Of a stretch of 36,944 bases of DNA, positions 1-7,520 are shown in pieces (position 1 is the first letter of the stretch; each line of letters begins with the position of its first letter). This stretch comes from a bacterium. Its GTDB lineage: Bacteria; Sysuimicrobiota; Sysuimicrobiia; Sysuimicrobiales; Thermofontiviventaceae. Below the pieces are notes generated by a model that had not been told where the DNA came from, ran no database searches, and saw only the letters and a program-made list of their open reading frames with translations. The stretch spans positions 1 through 36,944 of the forward strand of contig JAUQQG010000106.1 of assembly GCA_030550015.1 (NCBI GenBank), written 5' to 3'. Made by a program: the position numbers and the translations under genes.

Positions 1-7
1 GACATTT

Positions 8-66
8 GCTGGGGGCTCTCAGAGGTCCCCAGCGAAATCTTGTCAAAAGATTTCACCGGGGCTCCC
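8..66. repeat. Intergenic hairpin repeat, copy A, with a partial tandem unit at the left edge
   Basis: Two nested inverted repeats lie just upstream of the MCE gene. GCTGGGG (8-14) pairs with CCCCAGC (27-33). GAAATCTT (34-41) pairs with AAGATTTC (47-54), extended by CCCC (27-30) against GGGG (58-61). The unit 26-66 has the layout GTCCCCA-stem-loop-stem-GGGGCTC shared with copies near 1719, 30341, 31316 and 34459. Bases 1-20 look like the end of a second unit, so a tandem pair may run off the window. Function is unknown: a repeat family, a leader element or a terminator are all possible. Confidence 0.6.
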
Positions 67-91
67 AAACCAAGTGAGCCGGGTGAGTTCG

Positions 92-1357
92 ATGAAAACA
101 GAGGCGAAAGTCGGTCTCGTCACCGTGGCGGCCATTCTCATCCTCCTCCTGTTCATCTCTTTCCTCCGTGGGGGTATTCTCAGGGAGAGAGGCTACCTCG
201 TGCGCGTCATCTTCCCCACCGTCGCCGGTCTCCAAATTGGATCCTCTGTGCAGATGTCCGGTGTGACCATCGGCCGCGTCCAGCGCATTGAGCTTACCCC
301 TGAGTATCGCGCCGCCGTAACCCTGCTCATTGAACCGCACGTGCGGATCCCCCAGGGATCGAAGTTCACCATCGCCTCCGTAGGCCTTCTGGGGGATCGC
401 ATTGTGACCGTCTCCCCGGGCCCTGCCTTCGCAGAACCCCTCCCCCCGAACAGCGAGGTGACAGGCGAGGCGCCGTTCACCCTCGAGGACCTGTACACCC
501 GCGTGGACGCAATCTCCAGGGAAGTCCAGGGGTTGATCTCCTCGATCCGTGAAGTGGTAGGGGACCGGGAGCTCCAAGAAGGTCTCAAACAGATTGTGCG
601 GAACGTAGACCACGCCACAAGGCGCCTGGAGCGCATTCTCACCGAGGATGTGGGAGGCACTGCAGCTTCCCTGCGGGCAATGGCCAACGACCTTGCGGTT
701 GCCGCACACCAAGTTCGCGCCATCGTCCAGGCCATCGCCGGTGATGGTGAGCTCGGCCGGCAGGTTCGCTCCACCGTCGCTTCTCTCGAGCGCACCAGTC
801 GGAGGGTGGAGGAGATGGCTGAGAGCCTCCATGGTCTTATCAACGACGAGGAAGTGAAGGCAGTGAAGGACCTCATCAAGGAAGCACGCCAGGCGGTTCG
901 CCAAGCGAACCAGTGGCTCACCCGGATGGAAAGGTCCCCTTTCCCCATCCCGGGGATCTCTCAGGCGCCCACGTACAGGGCTGAGCTAGAACTCTGGTAC
1001 GGCGGCGGGCGGTTGCGCAGCGACCTCGATCTCCTCGTGCTCCCTGAAGCAGAGAGGTTCTATCGCATGGGCATCCGCGACGTCGGCGGGGAGAACCTCT
1101 TTCACATGCAGATCGGCCAACGGTTGAACAGCCATCTCGTGGGCCGATATGGAATCGTGGACTCGCAAATCGGAATCGGGATGGACTATATCCTTGACCC
1201 TCTCACAACCCTTGGGTTCGACCTGGCCAACCCCAACGCGCTCCGTCTGAACTTGTACGGGAGGTATCGCATCGCCGAGAACCTCTCCCTCACCCTCCGG
1301 GTCGACAACCTCCTCCGGCAATCTGTCATTGGCTTTGGGCTCCGCCGCCAATTTTAA
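92..1357 (+). CDS. MCE/MlaD-family lipid-transport protein with beta-rich C-terminal domain
   Basis: Predicted inner-membrane-anchored, periplasmic substrate-binding protein of an Mla/Mce-type system, which moves phospholipid between the membranes of diderm bacteria. The 421-residue protein has one N-terminal membrane helix (about 8-24) and an MCE domain (about 36-115) with the family's G-x-x-V-x-x-x-G-V pattern at QIGSSVQMSGVTIGRV. A long helical, coiled-coil-prone stretch follows (about 130-280). The last 125 residues are rich in alternating aromatic/hydrophobic strands and end in a terminal Phe, as outer-membrane barrels often do. The ATG at 92 is preceded by GGTGAG; an in-frame GTG at 74 would add six residues but has no better site. 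The usual partners (permease, ATPase) are not in the window and may lie to the left. The MCE assignment is firm; the barrel reading is inference. Confidence 0.88.
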   Translation: MKTEAKVGLVTVAAILILLLFISFLRGGILRERGYLVRVIFPTVAGLQIGSSVQMSGVTIGRVQRIELTPEYRAAVTLLIEPHVRIPQGSKFTIASVGLLGDRIVTVSPGPAFAEPLPPNSEVTGEAPFTLEDLYTRVDAISREVQGLISSIREVVGDRELQEGLKQIVRNVDHATRRLERILTEDVGGTAASLRAMANDLAVAAHQVRAIVQAIAGDGELGRQVRSTVASLERTSRRVEEMAESLHGLINDEEVKAVKDLIKEARQAVRQANQWLTRMERSPFPIPGISQAPTYRAELELWYGGGRLRSDLDLLVLPEAERFYRMGIRDVGGENLFHMQIGQRLNSHLVGRYGIVDSQIGIGMDYILDPLTTLGFDLANPNALRLNLYGRYRIAENLSLTLRVDNLLRQSVIGFGLRRQF

Positions 1358-1409
1358 AGGAGCTCCAGCAGAAGTCGGAAGTTGTTTGCTTGGTTCTGAG
1401 GGGTAAAAA

Positions 1410-1442
1410 AGAAAAGAGCACTGCAGCGCAGCGCTCTTTTCT
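1410..1442. terminator. Bidirectional intrinsic terminator between the convergent MCE and H1-like genes
   Basis: A perfect 10-bp inverted repeat, AGAAAAGAGC (1410-1419) with GCTCTTTTCT (1433-1442), encloses a GC-rich 13-base loop. T-rich tracts flank both sides: CTTTTCTCT on the plus strand, and a run ending in six T on the minus strand. It sits 52 bases after the MCE stop and 18 bases after the H1-like stop, so it can serve both. Confidence 0.85.
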
Positions 1443-1460
1443 CTGAGGAAGAGATCTTCC

Positions 1461-1553
1461 CTACTTCTTCTTCTTCGTCGCCTTCTTGGCCGCAGCCTTC
1501 TTGGCAGGTGCCTTCTTCGCTGCAGCCTTCTTGGCGGTTGCCTTCGCTGCCAC
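1461..1553 (-). CDS. Tiny Lys/Ala-rich histone-H1-like protein (30 aa)
   Basis: A short reading frame encodes V/M-A-A-K followed by repeats of AAAKKA and APAKKA type, ending in T-K-K-K-K. It is 30 residues long and only Ala, Lys, Thr, Pro and the start residue occur. This composition is that of histone-H1-like C-terminal tails and AlgP/HU-tail domains, which bind DNA non-specifically. The GTG start at 1551-1553 has a good site (AGGGGGAG, six bases upstream) and the stop is followed by a strong terminator. A leader of about 100 bases contains short hairpins. The frame stays open upstream but has no ATG, and the upstream codons lose the Lys/Ala pattern, so GTG is the likely start. Role in nucleoid or RNA binding is inference. 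Confidence 0.6.
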   Translation of the reverse strand: MAAKATAKKAAAKKAPAKKAAAKKATKKKK

Positions 1554-1590
1554 GAGTCGCTCCCCCTTTCGTTGATGGAGTTTGGTGCGC

Positions 1591-1606
1591 CAAGGCTTTC
1601 GCCTTG
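1591..1606 (-). other. Hairpin with GAAA tetraloop in the leader of the H1-like gene
   Basis: On the minus strand CAAGGC-GAAA-GCCTTG is a perfect 6-bp stem capped by a GNRA tetraloop, 38 bases before the GTG start. A second hairpin, GGGTC-TATG-GACCC, lies about 80 bases further upstream (1682-1695). Both suggest a structured 5' leader, but no known riboswitch class is recognised. Confidence 0.45.
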
Positions 1607-1718
1607 ATAGTTCGTGTATAGTATTCGCTCCTATGTTCGGTTTCTCCTGCTTGTGTTGGAAAAATTTTTGTATGGTCCTTTCGGGTCCATAGACCCCATG
1701 GGAAGCATCCCTAGAAAA

Positions 1719-1755
1719 GTCCCCAGCAAAATCTCATCAGAGAGATTTCGTTGCT
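1719..1755 (-). repeat. Intergenic hairpin repeat, copy B, overlapping the end of ltaE
   Basis: GTCCCCAGCAAAATCTC pairs with GAGATTTCGTTGCT across the loop ATCAGA. On the minus strand it reads AGCAACGAAATCTC-loop-GAGATTTTGCTGGGGACTTTTC, so the stop codon of threonine aldolase (1737-1739) lies inside the hairpin. The trailing TGGGGACTT also follows copies D and E. It may act as a terminator or processing site for ltaE, or be an inserted repeat that supplied the stop. Confidence 0.55.
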
Positions 1756-2774
1756 GCTGAGAATGCCTCCAGCGTCTTTTCCACATCCTCGTCGGTAATG
1801 TGGCGGTGAGTCACAAGGCGGATCGTTCGCTTCCCCACCGCGTTGACCAAGATCCCAAACGATCTGAGCCGCTGGACGACTTCCCTCGCATCCCCGTCAG
1901 GACCTTCGATCTCCACCAACACGATGTTGGTCTGTACACCCTCCACGTCCACGGAGAGACCCGGAATTCTCGCAAGCCCAGTTGCCAGCATCCTCGCCCT
2001 CCGGTGATCTTCTGCCAACCGCGGGATCATCGTCTCCAAGGCGATGATCCCGCAGGCCGCGAGGACCCCAGCCTGGCGCATCCCACCGCCGAGCATCTTC
2101 CGCGCCTTCCGCGCTCTTTCAATGAACTCCCGCTCCCCTGCGAGGATGGAACCCACAGGGGCGGAGAGTCCCTTCGAGAGACAGAACATTACGGAATCCA
2201 CATCCCGCGTGAGCGCACGGGCATCCACGCCGAGGGCGACACTAGCGTTGAAGATGCGCGCCCCATCGAGGTGGATCTTCAACCCATAGCGCCGAGCGAC
2301 CGCACAGGTGCGCGTGATCTGTTCTGGGGTGAAGGCTCTCCCGCCGGCTCTGTTGTGGGTGTTCTCGAGGCAGAGGAGCCGCGGCGGGGGGAAGTGAAGA
2401 TCGCGTGGCCGGATGTGAGCTTCCAGTTGCTCAGGGGAGATCCATCCATGGTCGCCCTGGATCAGACGTGGGATTGTCCCAGCAACGGCGGAGAGGCCTC
2501 CCACCTCATAATAATAGATGTGGGACTCCGCCTCGAGCAGGACCTCATCTCCCCTTTGGGTGTGCGTTAGCACAGCGACGAGATTCCCCATGGTCCCGCT
2601 AGGAACAAACAACGCTCGTTCCTTACCGACCTTCTGCGCAGCCAGCTCCTCCAACGCATTCACTGTGGGGTCTTCCCCATAGACATCATCCCCCACTTCC
2701 GCCCGGGCCATGGCCTCACGCATCTCCTCTGTAGGCTGGGTCACCGTGTCGCTCCGCAGGTCAATGATGGGCAT
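1737..2774 (-). CDS. ltaE: Low-specificity L-threonine aldolase
   Basis: PLP enzyme that cleaves L-threonine or L-allo-threonine to glycine and acetaldehyde in the cytoplasm. The 345-residue length is normal for the fold-type I threonine aldolase family. The family start [11 protein letters not shown] is at residues 5-15. The PLP-binding Lys is K201 in [10 protein letters not shown], and D170 and R173 of LDGAR hold the cofactor and substrate. The ATG at 2774 has GGGAGG nine bases upstream and follows the two-helix membrane gene by 28 bases, so the two are probably co-transcribed with mtnP. The last codons run into a hairpin repeat. Assignment is firm; exact stereospecificity cannot be read from the sequence. 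Confidence 0.93.
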   Translation of the reverse strand: MPIIDLRSDTVTQPTEEMREAMARAEVGDDVYGEDPTVNALEELAAQKVGKERALFVPSGTMGNLVAVLTHTQRGDEVLLEAESHIYYYEVGGLSAVAGTIPRLIQGDHGWISPEQLEAHIRPRDLHFPPPRLLCLENTHNRAGGRAFTPEQITRTCAVARRYGLKIHLDGARIFNASVALGVDARALTRDVDSVMFCLSKGLSAPVGSILAGEREFIERARKARKMLGGGMRQAGVLAACGIIALETMIPRLAEDHRRARMLATGLARIPGLSVDVEGVQTNIVLVEIEGPDGDAREVVQRLRSFGILVNAVGKRTIRLVTHRHITDEDVEKTLEAFSAATKSL

Positions 2775-2802
2775 CTCCTCTTACCTCCCCAGTATGGCTC
2801 CC

Positions 2803-3078
2803 TCATCCCTCGCGCGATGCCTGGTACATGGCAATTCCCCTGGCCGCGATCACCGAAGCGAGATATCCCATGAGGAAGAGGAAGAGAACCCGTACGACGA
2901 GGATCCAGACAACCTCCGTCACAGGGCGTCCTCCACTGCTCCCGAGTGTGAGGAGCCCGCTCTCCCCCACGATATCCCGGTACGCGAGAAAGAACACGAG
3001 GGCTAGCAAGAGGATCCCCACAACGAACACGGCGATCCCCAACCACTTCCCGACTGCCTCCTGGCGACGTTCCTCCAT
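2803..3078 (-). CDS. Small two-helix membrane protein, function unknown
   Basis: A 91-residue protein begins MEERRQEAVGKWLG and has two clear membrane helices, about residues 12-32 and 54-80, joined by a polar Gly/Ser-rich loop. No known family is recognised. The ATG at 3078 has a strong AGGAGG site in the sequence AGGAGGAAGGAG. It lies between mtnP (44 bases upstream) and ltaE (28 bases downstream) on the same strand. A perfect inverted repeat, TGTAAAG/CTTTACA, sits immediately before its ribosome site. The hydrophobic pattern and strong ribosome site make it a real gene rather than a shadow. Confidence 0.7.
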   Translation of the reverse strand: MEERRQEAVGKWLGIAVFVVGILLLALVFFLAYRDIVGESGLLTLGSSGGRPVTEVVWILVVRVLFLFLMGYLASVIAARGIAMYQASREG

Positions 3079-3091
3079 CTCCTTCCTCCTA

Positions 3092-3113
3092 TGTAAAGTT
3101 CATTTCCTTTACA
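3092..3113 (-). promoter_or_regulatory. Candidate operator, TGTAAAG-N8-CTTTACA
   Basis: A perfect 7-bp inverted repeat with an 8-base spacer lies between the mtnP stop and the ribosome site of the two-helix membrane gene. The form TGTAAA-N-TTTACA is common for dimeric helix-turn-helix repressors, but no specific regulator can be named. As RNA it would also form a small hairpin just before the ribosome site. Confidence 0.4.
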
Positions 3114-3122
3114 ATTCCTCCC

Positions 3123-3929
3123 TCATGCGTGCACCCGAGCATGTTGCAATGCCGAAGCACAAGGACAGTCCTGCCGCTCCCGGGGGATCTTGGCTATAAG
3201 GCGCAGGATCAGCTCACGAAGGCGCTCGTTGTTCGCTCGGAAGGCGCGCATCACTTCCTCTGCGGTCACGGGAGTGATCCCAGGCTCCCCCTCCAGTCCC
3301 ACATCGTAGTCCGTGATCAAGGAGATGTTCACGTAGCACATCTCCAGCTCCCGCGCGAGCACGCATTCAGGGTATTGGGTCATGTTGATCACCTCCCATC
3401 CTTGGGAGCGGTACCAGCGGCTCTCCGCCCTGGTGGAGAAACGCGGCCCCTGAATCACCACGACCGTCCCTCTCTCGTGAACGGGGAGCTGGAGCTCTCT
3501 CGCCGTGGCAATGGCCAGTGCGCGCAGCTGGGGGCAGTATGGATCAGCGGTACTCACGTGCGTGGTGATCGGGCCGTCATAGAAGGTGTCCTTGCGGCCT
3601 GAGGTCCTGTCCACAAACTGGTCGCAGATCACAAAATCCCCAGGGCGCACATGGGGCTGGAGGCTGCCTGCAGCACACGGGCCGATGATCCTTTGCACAC
3701 CCAGCATCTTCATAGCGTAGACATTGGCCCGGTAGTTGATGGCATGGGGAGGGATCTGGTGCCTCCGACCGTGTCTCGGCAGGAATGCTACCTTCCGGCC
3801 TGCCACCTCCCCAATCACCACCACATCGCTGGGTGGACCATAAGGAGTCTCGATGGGATGCTCTTCGACCTCCTCCAGCAGCGCGTAGAATCCTGAACCT
3901 CCGAATACCCCAATTTCTGCTTCCGGCAT
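3123..3929 (-). CDS. mtnP: S-methyl-5'-thioadenosine phosphorylase (class II PNP family)
   Basis: Phosphorolyses 5'-methylthioadenosine to adenine and 5-methylthioribose-1-phosphate in methionine and polyamine salvage. The 268-residue protein has the phosphate-binding GGSGF (10-14) and PRHGRRH (51-57). The purine site NMTQYPECVLARE (182-194) is the form typical of MTA phosphorylase. A C-terminal CPC (255-257) resembles the Cys-x-Cys that forms stabilising disulfides in thermophilic archaeal MTAPs, consistent with a hot habitat. The ATG at 3929 has GGAGG eight bases upstream; an earlier in-frame start (3944) lacks one. It opens a likely operon with the two-helix protein and ltaE, and follows the sirtuin gene by 82 bases. 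A shift toward other 6-amino or 6-oxo nucleosides is possible but less likely. Confidence 0.92.
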   Translation of the reverse strand: MPEAEIGVFGGSGFYALLEEVEEHPIETPYGPPSDVVVIGEVAGRKVAFLPRHGRRHQIPPHAINYRANVYAMKMLGVQRIIGPCAAGSLQPHVRPGDFVICDQFVDRTSGRKDTFYDGPITTHVSTADPYCPQLRALAIATARELQLPVHERGTVVVIQGPRFSTRAESRWYRSQGWEVINMTQYPECVLARELEMCYVNISLITDYDVGLEGEPGITPVTAEEVMRAFRANNERLRELILRLIAKIPRERQDCPCASALQHARVHA

Positions 3930-4011
3930 GGGCAGCACCTCCACATCCCTTGGGAATCTTCCTCAGGTCGCATGGCATGAAATTTTGTTGGGCGGGGAAA
4001 GAATTCCTTCC

Positions 4012-4770
4012 TCAGGCGAGGCGCCTTTCTACCTCCTCCACGAGGCGGGGGAGAAGCACACCAGCCTTTCCGCGGAGGACGACATCGGCAAACTTGTCCA
4101 CAGGGGTTTCCTCAGCGTTCACCAGGATCAGACGGGCACCATGGCGGATCGCCACGTGCGGGAGATAGGCAACGGGAGTTACCTGGAGGGAGGAACCCAC
4201 AACGAGCAGAAGATCGCACCGACGGCAACTCGCCTCGGCTTCCTCGAACACCTCCACAGGAAGGAGTTCCTCAAACAGGACAACGTTTGGCTTCAAGGCG
4301 CTCCCGCAGGAATCACACGTGGGGATCTCGGCGCGCTCGAGGAAGGGATCGAGGACGTGGATGGGGAACATTTTCCCACACCCAGTGCACCTCGCCTCAC
4401 GAAGGTTTCCGTGCACTTCCAGGACACGCTGCGATCCCGCTTGCTGGTGCAGCCCATCCACATTCTGGGTCACCACCACATGGAGTTTCCCAAGGGCTTC
4501 AAGGCGCGCCAGCGCATAATGCGCAGGATTTGGCTTGGCCTCCCGGAGGAGCGCCAAGCGGTGGCGGTAGAAGGCGTAGAACTTGTGGGGATCCCTGTAA
4601 AATGTGGAAAGGGTAGCAACCTCAGAGGGGTCATATTGACGCCACAAACCCTCCTGGGACCGGAAGTCCGGCAATCCCGATTCTGTGCTCACCCCTGCAC
4701 CGGTCAGGGCAACAGCATATCGGGAGCTGACAATGAGCTCAGCAGCGCGCTGGATCTTTTCCTCGATCAC
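4012..4770 (-). CDS. cobB: NAD-dependent protein deacylase (sirtuin, class III-like)
   Basis: Removes acyl groups from lysine using NAD+. The 252-residue protein has NAD-binding GAGVSTESGLPDFRS (24-38), TQNVDGLHQQAG (101-112), catalytic H120 and a zinc ribbon of C128, C131, C152 and C155. GSS is at 192-194. FYRHR at 67-71 aligns with the SIRT5 and E. coli CobB Tyr-x-x-Arg (Y68, R71), which binds succinyl or malonyl groups, so desuccinylase/demalonylase activity is plausible. The GTG start at 4770 overlaps the stop of the upstream VWA gene by 4 bases (GTGA), implying translational coupling. Upstream in-frame codons lie in the VWA coding region and do not look like sirtuin. Family is certain; the class III preference is inference from two residues. 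Confidence 0.93.
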   Translation of the reverse strand: MIEEKIQRAAELIVSSRYAVALTGAGVSTESGLPDFRSQEGLWRQYDPSEVATLSTFYRDPHKFYAFYRHRLALLREAKPNPAHYALARLEALGKLHVVVTQNVDGLHQQAGSQRVLEVHGNLREARCTGCGKMFPIHVLDPFLERAEIPTCDSCGSALKPNVVLFEELLPVEVFEEAEASCRRCDLLLVVGSSLQVTPVAYLPHVAIRHGARLILVNAEETPVDKFADVVLRGKAGVLLPRLVEEVERRLA

Positions 4771-7520
4771 CGGGGCCTCAGCTCTCCCTCCTCGTCCTTC
4801 GGGGGAAGTCCTTGCCTCATCTTCAGCTTGGCGATGTACAACCTGGCCGCGTGCTCCATGGAGCTGATCTGCATCTCCTCCCTCGCAGACTCCACAACCC
4901 GCCACCTGTCCGCCTCTGTATAGGCTCGGTCCTCCTCGTCTTCCCACGTCTCCCTCTTCCAGCGCTCTCCGCGGAGGGCGCCAGCAAGTGGAACCAGCGC
5001 AGCCCGGATGGCTGGGGCTTTCCGGGTTGCCACCTCACCGACGAGGAGGACGAGGCTCCCTACGACGAGCCACCTCCAGATCTCCTTGGCTTGGCGACCC
5101 TGGGGTTCTGCGAGCTCCACCGCCTGAGCAGGATCAGCCAGGAACTTTCCCCCAGTTGCCTCCACGATCCGACCCAACACAAAGCGTGCTCTCTCCTCCG
5201 CGCGGAGCTCGGGAGAATATGGGAGGGCCATGGTCACCGTCTTCACCCCGACGACCCTCCCTCCCTTCCGCACCTCTACGGTAGCCACATATCCCCCTTC
5301 CTCGTGCAGATCGATCTCCCCCTCATACCACCCGGGGCTTGTTTGCACAAGCCGGATGGAGCGGGTGCCTCCGGATGGCTCGAGGAGGCGTGCATGGACC
5401 TCCACGTCTACGATGGGGTTCCCTGAGAGGTCCCGTGCATCCAACACGATCTTGCCCTTCCTGCCCTCCACTGCGGTGGCAACCTCAAGCCCTCCTGCCT
5501 CACGACGGAGAACCCAGCGGACTGCCTGCGTCCAGATTCTCACGGCGTCCGGCGAAGCCAGCCAAGACTCTGTCCAGCGTGCGCGCGCGTCGGAGGTGAA
5601 GGCAACGGCACGACCGAGGCCATACTGCCATGCTGCCAACACAGGGTCCTTCTGCGGGGAGGTGAGGATCACCTGGCTTGCGGGTTTGGGCGTGGTGGCC
5701 ACGTATCCGCCCAGAGGGGGCAGGGGTCCGGTGCGAGAGAGGATCTCCCCTCCCTCCACAATTTCTGGCGTGAATGGCTCCTCTACAATGTACGCCTTCG
5801 TCGCCACCATCGCTTCCGCGGCCAGGATCAGGGGAATGGTATAAGGGTCCTTCGCATAATAATACCGGCCCCGCCCCCACATCGAGAGCTGGCGCATGAA
5901 CCGGGTATCGGCATCGTTGCCAATGGCTACTGCGGTCACCGTGATTTTCTTTTGGGCCATCTCCTGAACGAGGGTTCCAAACTCCCCTGGATCGGTCTGC
6001 CCGTCGGAGAGGACGATGACATGCTTCACCCGGGCCGGCGCAGTCTCCAGGGCCTCCTTCGCTGCGGCCAGGGCAGGGTACATGTTCGTCCCGCCTCCTG
6101 CCCGGAGCTGGAGGATCTTCTCCTCGATCTCCTTGCGACGGCTTGCTTCTACGAGCGGCACAAGCCAGCGGTATTCTTGGTCGAAAGTGATCACCCCGAT
6201 GAGATCTTGTTCCCGGAGGAGATCCACCACGCTTGCTGCAGCCTCCTTAGCTAGCTCCACTTTGGCTGGTTCGTTCCCAAACCCACCCATGCTCCCAGAA
6301 GTGTCCAGGACGAGGACGATGGCGAGTGAAGGGAAGACGAGGCGGTGACGGACATCCATGGAGACGGGGAGAGTTTCCTCCAGGGGCGTGCCGTGGTATC
6401 CCCCGGCGCCGAAGCTGTGCGGCCCACCGAACGCCACAAGCCCTCCACCCATCTCACCCACGTAGTTCCGGAGGGCCTCCATTTGCATACGGGAGAGGCC
6501 GGTAGCGGGGACGTCATCCAACACCACAGCACGATAGGGGAGGAGCTCAGAAGCAGCGGAGGGAAGTTCCTCGGGGCGGGCGGTGTGTACTGTAAACCCC
6601 TGGCGGGCCAGGATTTCCTGGAGTGGGCCGGGAGAATCGGAGAGATAGAGGACCTCCGGTTTCCCCTCCACACGAACGAACCCCAGCCCCCTGTTGTTTT
6701 CCGGGATGCCATCGCGCGCTGGAAGGACTTCTACCTCATACCGGAGGAGCCCAGGTGCAAGGGCATGCTGCGTGAACGAAACGAACGTCTGGCCCGGGCC
6801 AAGAGCGATGGACCTCTCGGCGAGGACCCTTCCATCCCTGATCAGGCGCACTTGAGCCGTCTGAGGATCTGTAGATTCCACCACAGCCGTCACCGAGAAG
6901 AGCTCCCCGGCGTTCACCCGGTCTGGAGCGAGGATACGGTCCACGAAAGCCTCCGGCCGGAGGAGGCGGGTGAGGGGAAACACCGAGACTTCCACCCTCT
7001 CCGCCTGAGCCCTTCGCAGGGAAGCCTCTAAGTCTCCGGCGTTATGCCCTCCATCGCTGAGGAGGATGATGCGCCTTCCCCCTTCGGCGGGAAGGAGATC
7101 GAGGGCGACCTGGAGGGCTGCGCCGATGTCCGTAGAGGTTGGCTCCGGCGCAGGCGGAAGACCTGTGACTTGCAGGGAATTTGTTGGCGCGGAGACCACG
7201 AGCGGTCTTCCTGCGAACACGACGAGCCCCGCACGGCCCTGCGGGGGAAGGAGCTCCACTGCGCGGTTCAGGAAACCTGCAGCAACCTGCCTTGCTCGTG
7301 CATCTATGCTATCGGAGGCGTCGACGAGGAAGATCACCGTGAGGGATCGGGCCAGGCCAGGAACTGCCAACCCGGCCAGGGAGAGGATCAGAAGGGTGAG
7401 GAGGAGGACGCGGAGAGGAAGGACCCAGCGGAGATGGGAAACTCGCTTCCTGCGAGATGCAATGACGACGGCAACCAGGACCAGGAGGAGGAAGAGGAAC
7501 TGCGGCTGCGTGATTGTCAC
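4767..7520 (-). CDS. Large membrane protein with two VWA domains and a glutamine-amidotransferase-like domain
   Basis: The 917-residue protein has two N-terminal membrane helices (about 8-21 and 33-55). VWA domain 1 carries MIDAS residues D67-S69-S71. A Rossmann/amidotransferase-like domain (about 285-385) contains GGGLVAFGGPHSFGAGGY but no catalytic Cys triad. VWA domain 2 has D406-T-S-G-S410, GGGTN (475-479) and LSDG (505-508). A beta-rich region follows, then a membrane helix at about 816-834 and a charged cytosolic tail. MIDAS motifs bind Mg2+ and protein ligands, so this is likely a metal-dependent scaffold served by the MoxR ATPase. The GTG start at 7520 overlaps the BatA-like stop by 4 bases, and the stop overlaps the sirtuin start by 4 bases. 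Exact function is unknown. Confidence 0.85.
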   Translation of the reverse strand: MTITQPQFLFLLLVLVAVVIASRRKRVSHLRWVLPLRVLLLTLLILSLAGLAVPGLARSLTVIFLVDASDSIDARARQVAAGFLNRAVELLPPQGRAGLVVFAGRPLVVSAPTNSLQVTGLPPAPEPTSTDIGAALQVALDLLPAEGGRRIILLSDGGHNAGDLEASLRRAQAERVEVSVFPLTRLLRPEAFVDRILAPDRVNAGELFSVTAVVESTDPQTAQVRLIRDGRVLAERSIALGPGQTFVSFTQHALAPGLLRYEVEVLPARDGIPENNRGLGFVRVEGKPEVLYLSDSPGPLQEILARQGFTVHTARPEELPSAASELLPYRAVVLDDVPATGLSRMQMEALRNYVGEMGGGLVAFGGPHSFGAGGYHGTPLEETLPVSMDVRHRLVFPSLAIVLVLDTSGSMGGFGNEPAKVELAKEAAASVVDLLREQDLIGVITFDQEYRWLVPLVEASRRKEIEEKILQLRAGGGTNMYPALAAAKEALETAPARVKHVIVLSDGQTDPGEFGTLVQEMAQKKITVTAVAIGNDADTRFMRQLSMWGRGRYYYAKDPYTIPLILAAEAMVATKAYIVEEPFTPEIVEGGEILSRTGPLPPLGGYVATTPKPASQVILTSPQKDPVLAAWQYGLGRAVAFTSDARARWTESWLASPDAVRIWTQAVRWVLRREAGGLEVATAVEGRKGKIVLDARDLSGNPIVDVEVHARLLEPSGGTRSIRLVQTSPGWYEGEIDLHEEGGYVATVEVRKGGRVVGVKTVTMALPYSPELRAEERARFVLGRIVEATGGKFLADPAQAVELAEPQGRQAKEIWRWLVVGSLVLLVGEVATRKAPAIRAALVPLAGALRGERWKRETWEDEEDRAYTEADRWRVVESAREEMQISSMEHAARLYIAKLKMRQGLPPKDEEGELRPR

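Noticed and set aside
1354-1593. A longer Glu/Gly-rich minus-strand frame over the H1-like minigene.
   Set aside because: It is the frame-shifted reading of the same AAG repeats, crosses the terminator and has no ribosome site.
2741-3046. An alternative minus-strand frame over the two-helix membrane gene.
   Set aside because: It is Arg/Gly-rich without hydrophobic pattern, and the overlapping frame has two clean helices and a strong ribosome site.
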